Shown in pieces: positions 50,665-51,456 of a DNA stretch of 51,456 bases (positions are counted from its first letter, which is position 1; each line of letters opens with the position of its first letter). Where the stretch lies: NCBI GenBank assembly GCA_964632485.1, contig CAZWDO010000001.1, forward strand, positions 39,752 to 91,207, in the 5' to 3' direction. The translations under genes were made by a program, and so were the position numbers. Source of the DNA: CAZWDO01 sp964632485 [NCBI: uncultured bacterium]. Lineage in GTDB: Bacteria > JAGOEH01. The notes under the pieces were generated by a model. That model was given only the letters and a program-made list of their open reading frames with translations, was not told the origin of the DNA and searched no databases.

Positions 50665-50714
50665 TGATCTGATATAAAATCTGACTATTCAGCTTAAATT
50701 TCCAGTGATACACT

Positions 50715-50750
50715 AAAAAAAAAACGCCCGTCCGGGTGAAACGGGCGTTT
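50715..50750 (-). terminator. Terminator of the type IX-secreted protein gene
   Basis: AAACGCCCGT (50722-50731) and ACGGGCGTTT (50741-50750) form a perfect 10-base stem with a 9-base loop. On the minus strand a run of T follows at once, so it ends the gene at 50819. It may also help end the polyferredoxin operon on the plus strand. Confidence 0.88.
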
Positions 50751-50818
50751 GGGGGACTTAAAAAGGAGAGAGTTTCCTTATATTAATAATATCGACTTTA
50801 TACACCAAATCTTGAGAA

Positions 50819-51456
50819 TTATTTTAATAAAATCATTTTTTTAATCTGGAATTGCCCTTTTTCATTGTTTAATCGATAATAATAGATTCCATTCGGCCAA
50901 TTTCCCGTTTGAAGTTGAATTATTATTTTTTGAGGTACTTGAGGATAATATTTTTCCATCCACATAATCAACCCTAATGCATTATAAACAGTCAACATGA
51001 GTTGCTTTGAAACCCCACTCCAAAAGCTGATCTGCGTCGTTTGATTAAAAGGATTTGGAAAATTTGAATATAATTTAGTTGTCGGAGTATTAGTTTCTGA
51101 GCCATCTTCGATAGAAGAACTCGGAAATTCAATTCGAAATATAGCTGATAACGCATACACAGAATCATCATCGGTCCTGGAAATTTTAAATTGCGCGACC
51201 GACGTTGTATCAATATTAATGGGCCAGATATATTGACCCGAATTATCAAGATTTGCTGCAATCAATTCAAAATGGTTGCCCCTGTCATCTGAAAAATATA
51301 GATTTACTTTCAAGCACTGACCCGAGGTGTGCCATCGAATCGTATCAGATTGTCCCACAAACCATCGATCGCCATCCAATGGATTAGAGAATATAAAACG
51401 GACCGGCTCATCTTCTGTCGTCAGGCTCCAAACCGGGCCCTGGCTGCTCAGTTCTC
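50819..51456 (-). CDS. C-terminal part of a type IX-secreted protein with sorting domain (start outside the window)
   Basis: The frame is open to base 51456, so the N-terminus is to the right of the window; the TTG at 51379 is not the true start. The visible 210 residues comprise an Ig-like domain of the Ser/Thr-rich/Kre9-like type (FSNPLDGDRWFVGQSDTI, YFSDDRGNHFELIAAN, SGQYIWPINI), a linker, then a type IX sorting domain of about 80 residues with SNFPNPFNQTTQISFW, LTVYNALGLIMW and a final IYYYRLNNEKG. It should be exported through the Sec route, then moved across the outer membrane by SprA and its partners. Confidence 0.85.
   Translation of the reverse strand, partial: ELSSQGPVWSLTTEDEPVRFIFSNPLDGDRWFVGQSDTIRWHTSGQCLKVNLYFSDDRGNHFELIAANLDNSGQYIWPINIDTTSVAQFKISRTDDDSVYALSAIFRIEFPSSSIEDGSETNTPTTKLYSNFPNPFNQTTQISFWSGVSKQLMLTVYNALGLIMWMEKYYPQVPQKIIIQLQTGNWPNGIYYYRLNNEKGQFQIKKMILLK

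Noticed and set aside
51319-51379. TTG at 51379 as the start of the sorting-domain protein
   Set aside because: The frame remains open with domain-like sequence up to the window edge, and there is no ribosome site or signal peptide at this point.

Overview
The window reads as a chromosomal segment of an uncultured anaerobic bacterium of the FCB superphylum, perhaps Calditrichota, KSB1 or Marinimicrobia-like. That is an inference. The evidence is a 1982-residue SprA homologue (the type IX secretion translocon), a protein ending in a type IX C-terminal sorting domain, an electron-bifurcating [FeFe]-hydrogenase HydABC, and no oxygen-dependent enzymes. The best promoters have the form TTGACA-N17-TATTAT/TATATT and Shine-Dalgarno sequences are common. 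Both argue against Bacteroidota proper, whose promoters and ribosome binding differ. No mobile element, CRISPR array, rRNA or phage gene is visible.

Layout. (1) 1-3952, minus: seven overlapping genes of an Mrp/Mbh-type cation antiporter module (E, F, G, DUF4040, MbhE-MrpB fusion, C, D), running off the left edge. (2) 4253-5995, minus: a CoA-disulfide reductase-rhodanese fusion. (3) 6339-16822, minus: one probable nine-gene operon, lexA - small DUF - purF - mnmA - glycosyltransferase - PTS EIIA - HldE/GmhB fusion - carA - carB. It is headed by a near-consensus promoter with an SOS box in its spacer. (4) 17153-24938, minus: a tightly packed nine-gene envelope-signalling operon (two lipoproteins, CHASE2 adenylate cyclase, SH3 protein, M48 protease, receiver-RsbU phosphatase, STAS protein, ECF sigma factor, zinc-finger anti-sigma fused to PDZ). 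It ends in tRNA-Arg(CCG) and a long terminator. (5) 25192-29082, minus: exported 5'-nucleotidase, then rluB-like, scpB and scpA. (6) 29252-36817, plus: a hydrogenase operon, [2Fe-2S] protein - HydS-like sensory [FeFe]-hydrogenase with PAS - PP2C phosphatase - HydC - HydB - HydA. (7) 37010-40058, plus: alkaline phosphatase, thioesterase, glycosyltransferase; then an unlisted 54-residue gene on the minus strand. (8) 40696-47816, plus: sprA and asnA. (9) 47974-50664, plus: a three-gene cassette of a small exported protein, a probable outer-membrane barrel and a Tat-exported polyferredoxin with ten [4Fe-4S] motifs. (10) 50819-51456, minus: the C-terminus of a type IX-secreted protein.

How they fit together. 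HydABC would couple H2 production or use to NAD(H) and ferredoxin, with the HydS-like protein and PP2C phosphatase as a likely H2/redox sensing branch. The Mrp/Mbh module would link redox or proton gradients to Na+. The most novel candidates are the exported ten-cluster polyferredoxin cassette, which could be an iron-sulfur electron conduit in a lineage with type IX secretion, and the compact CHASE2-cyclase/RsbU/STAS/ECF operon, which puts three signalling routes in one transcript.
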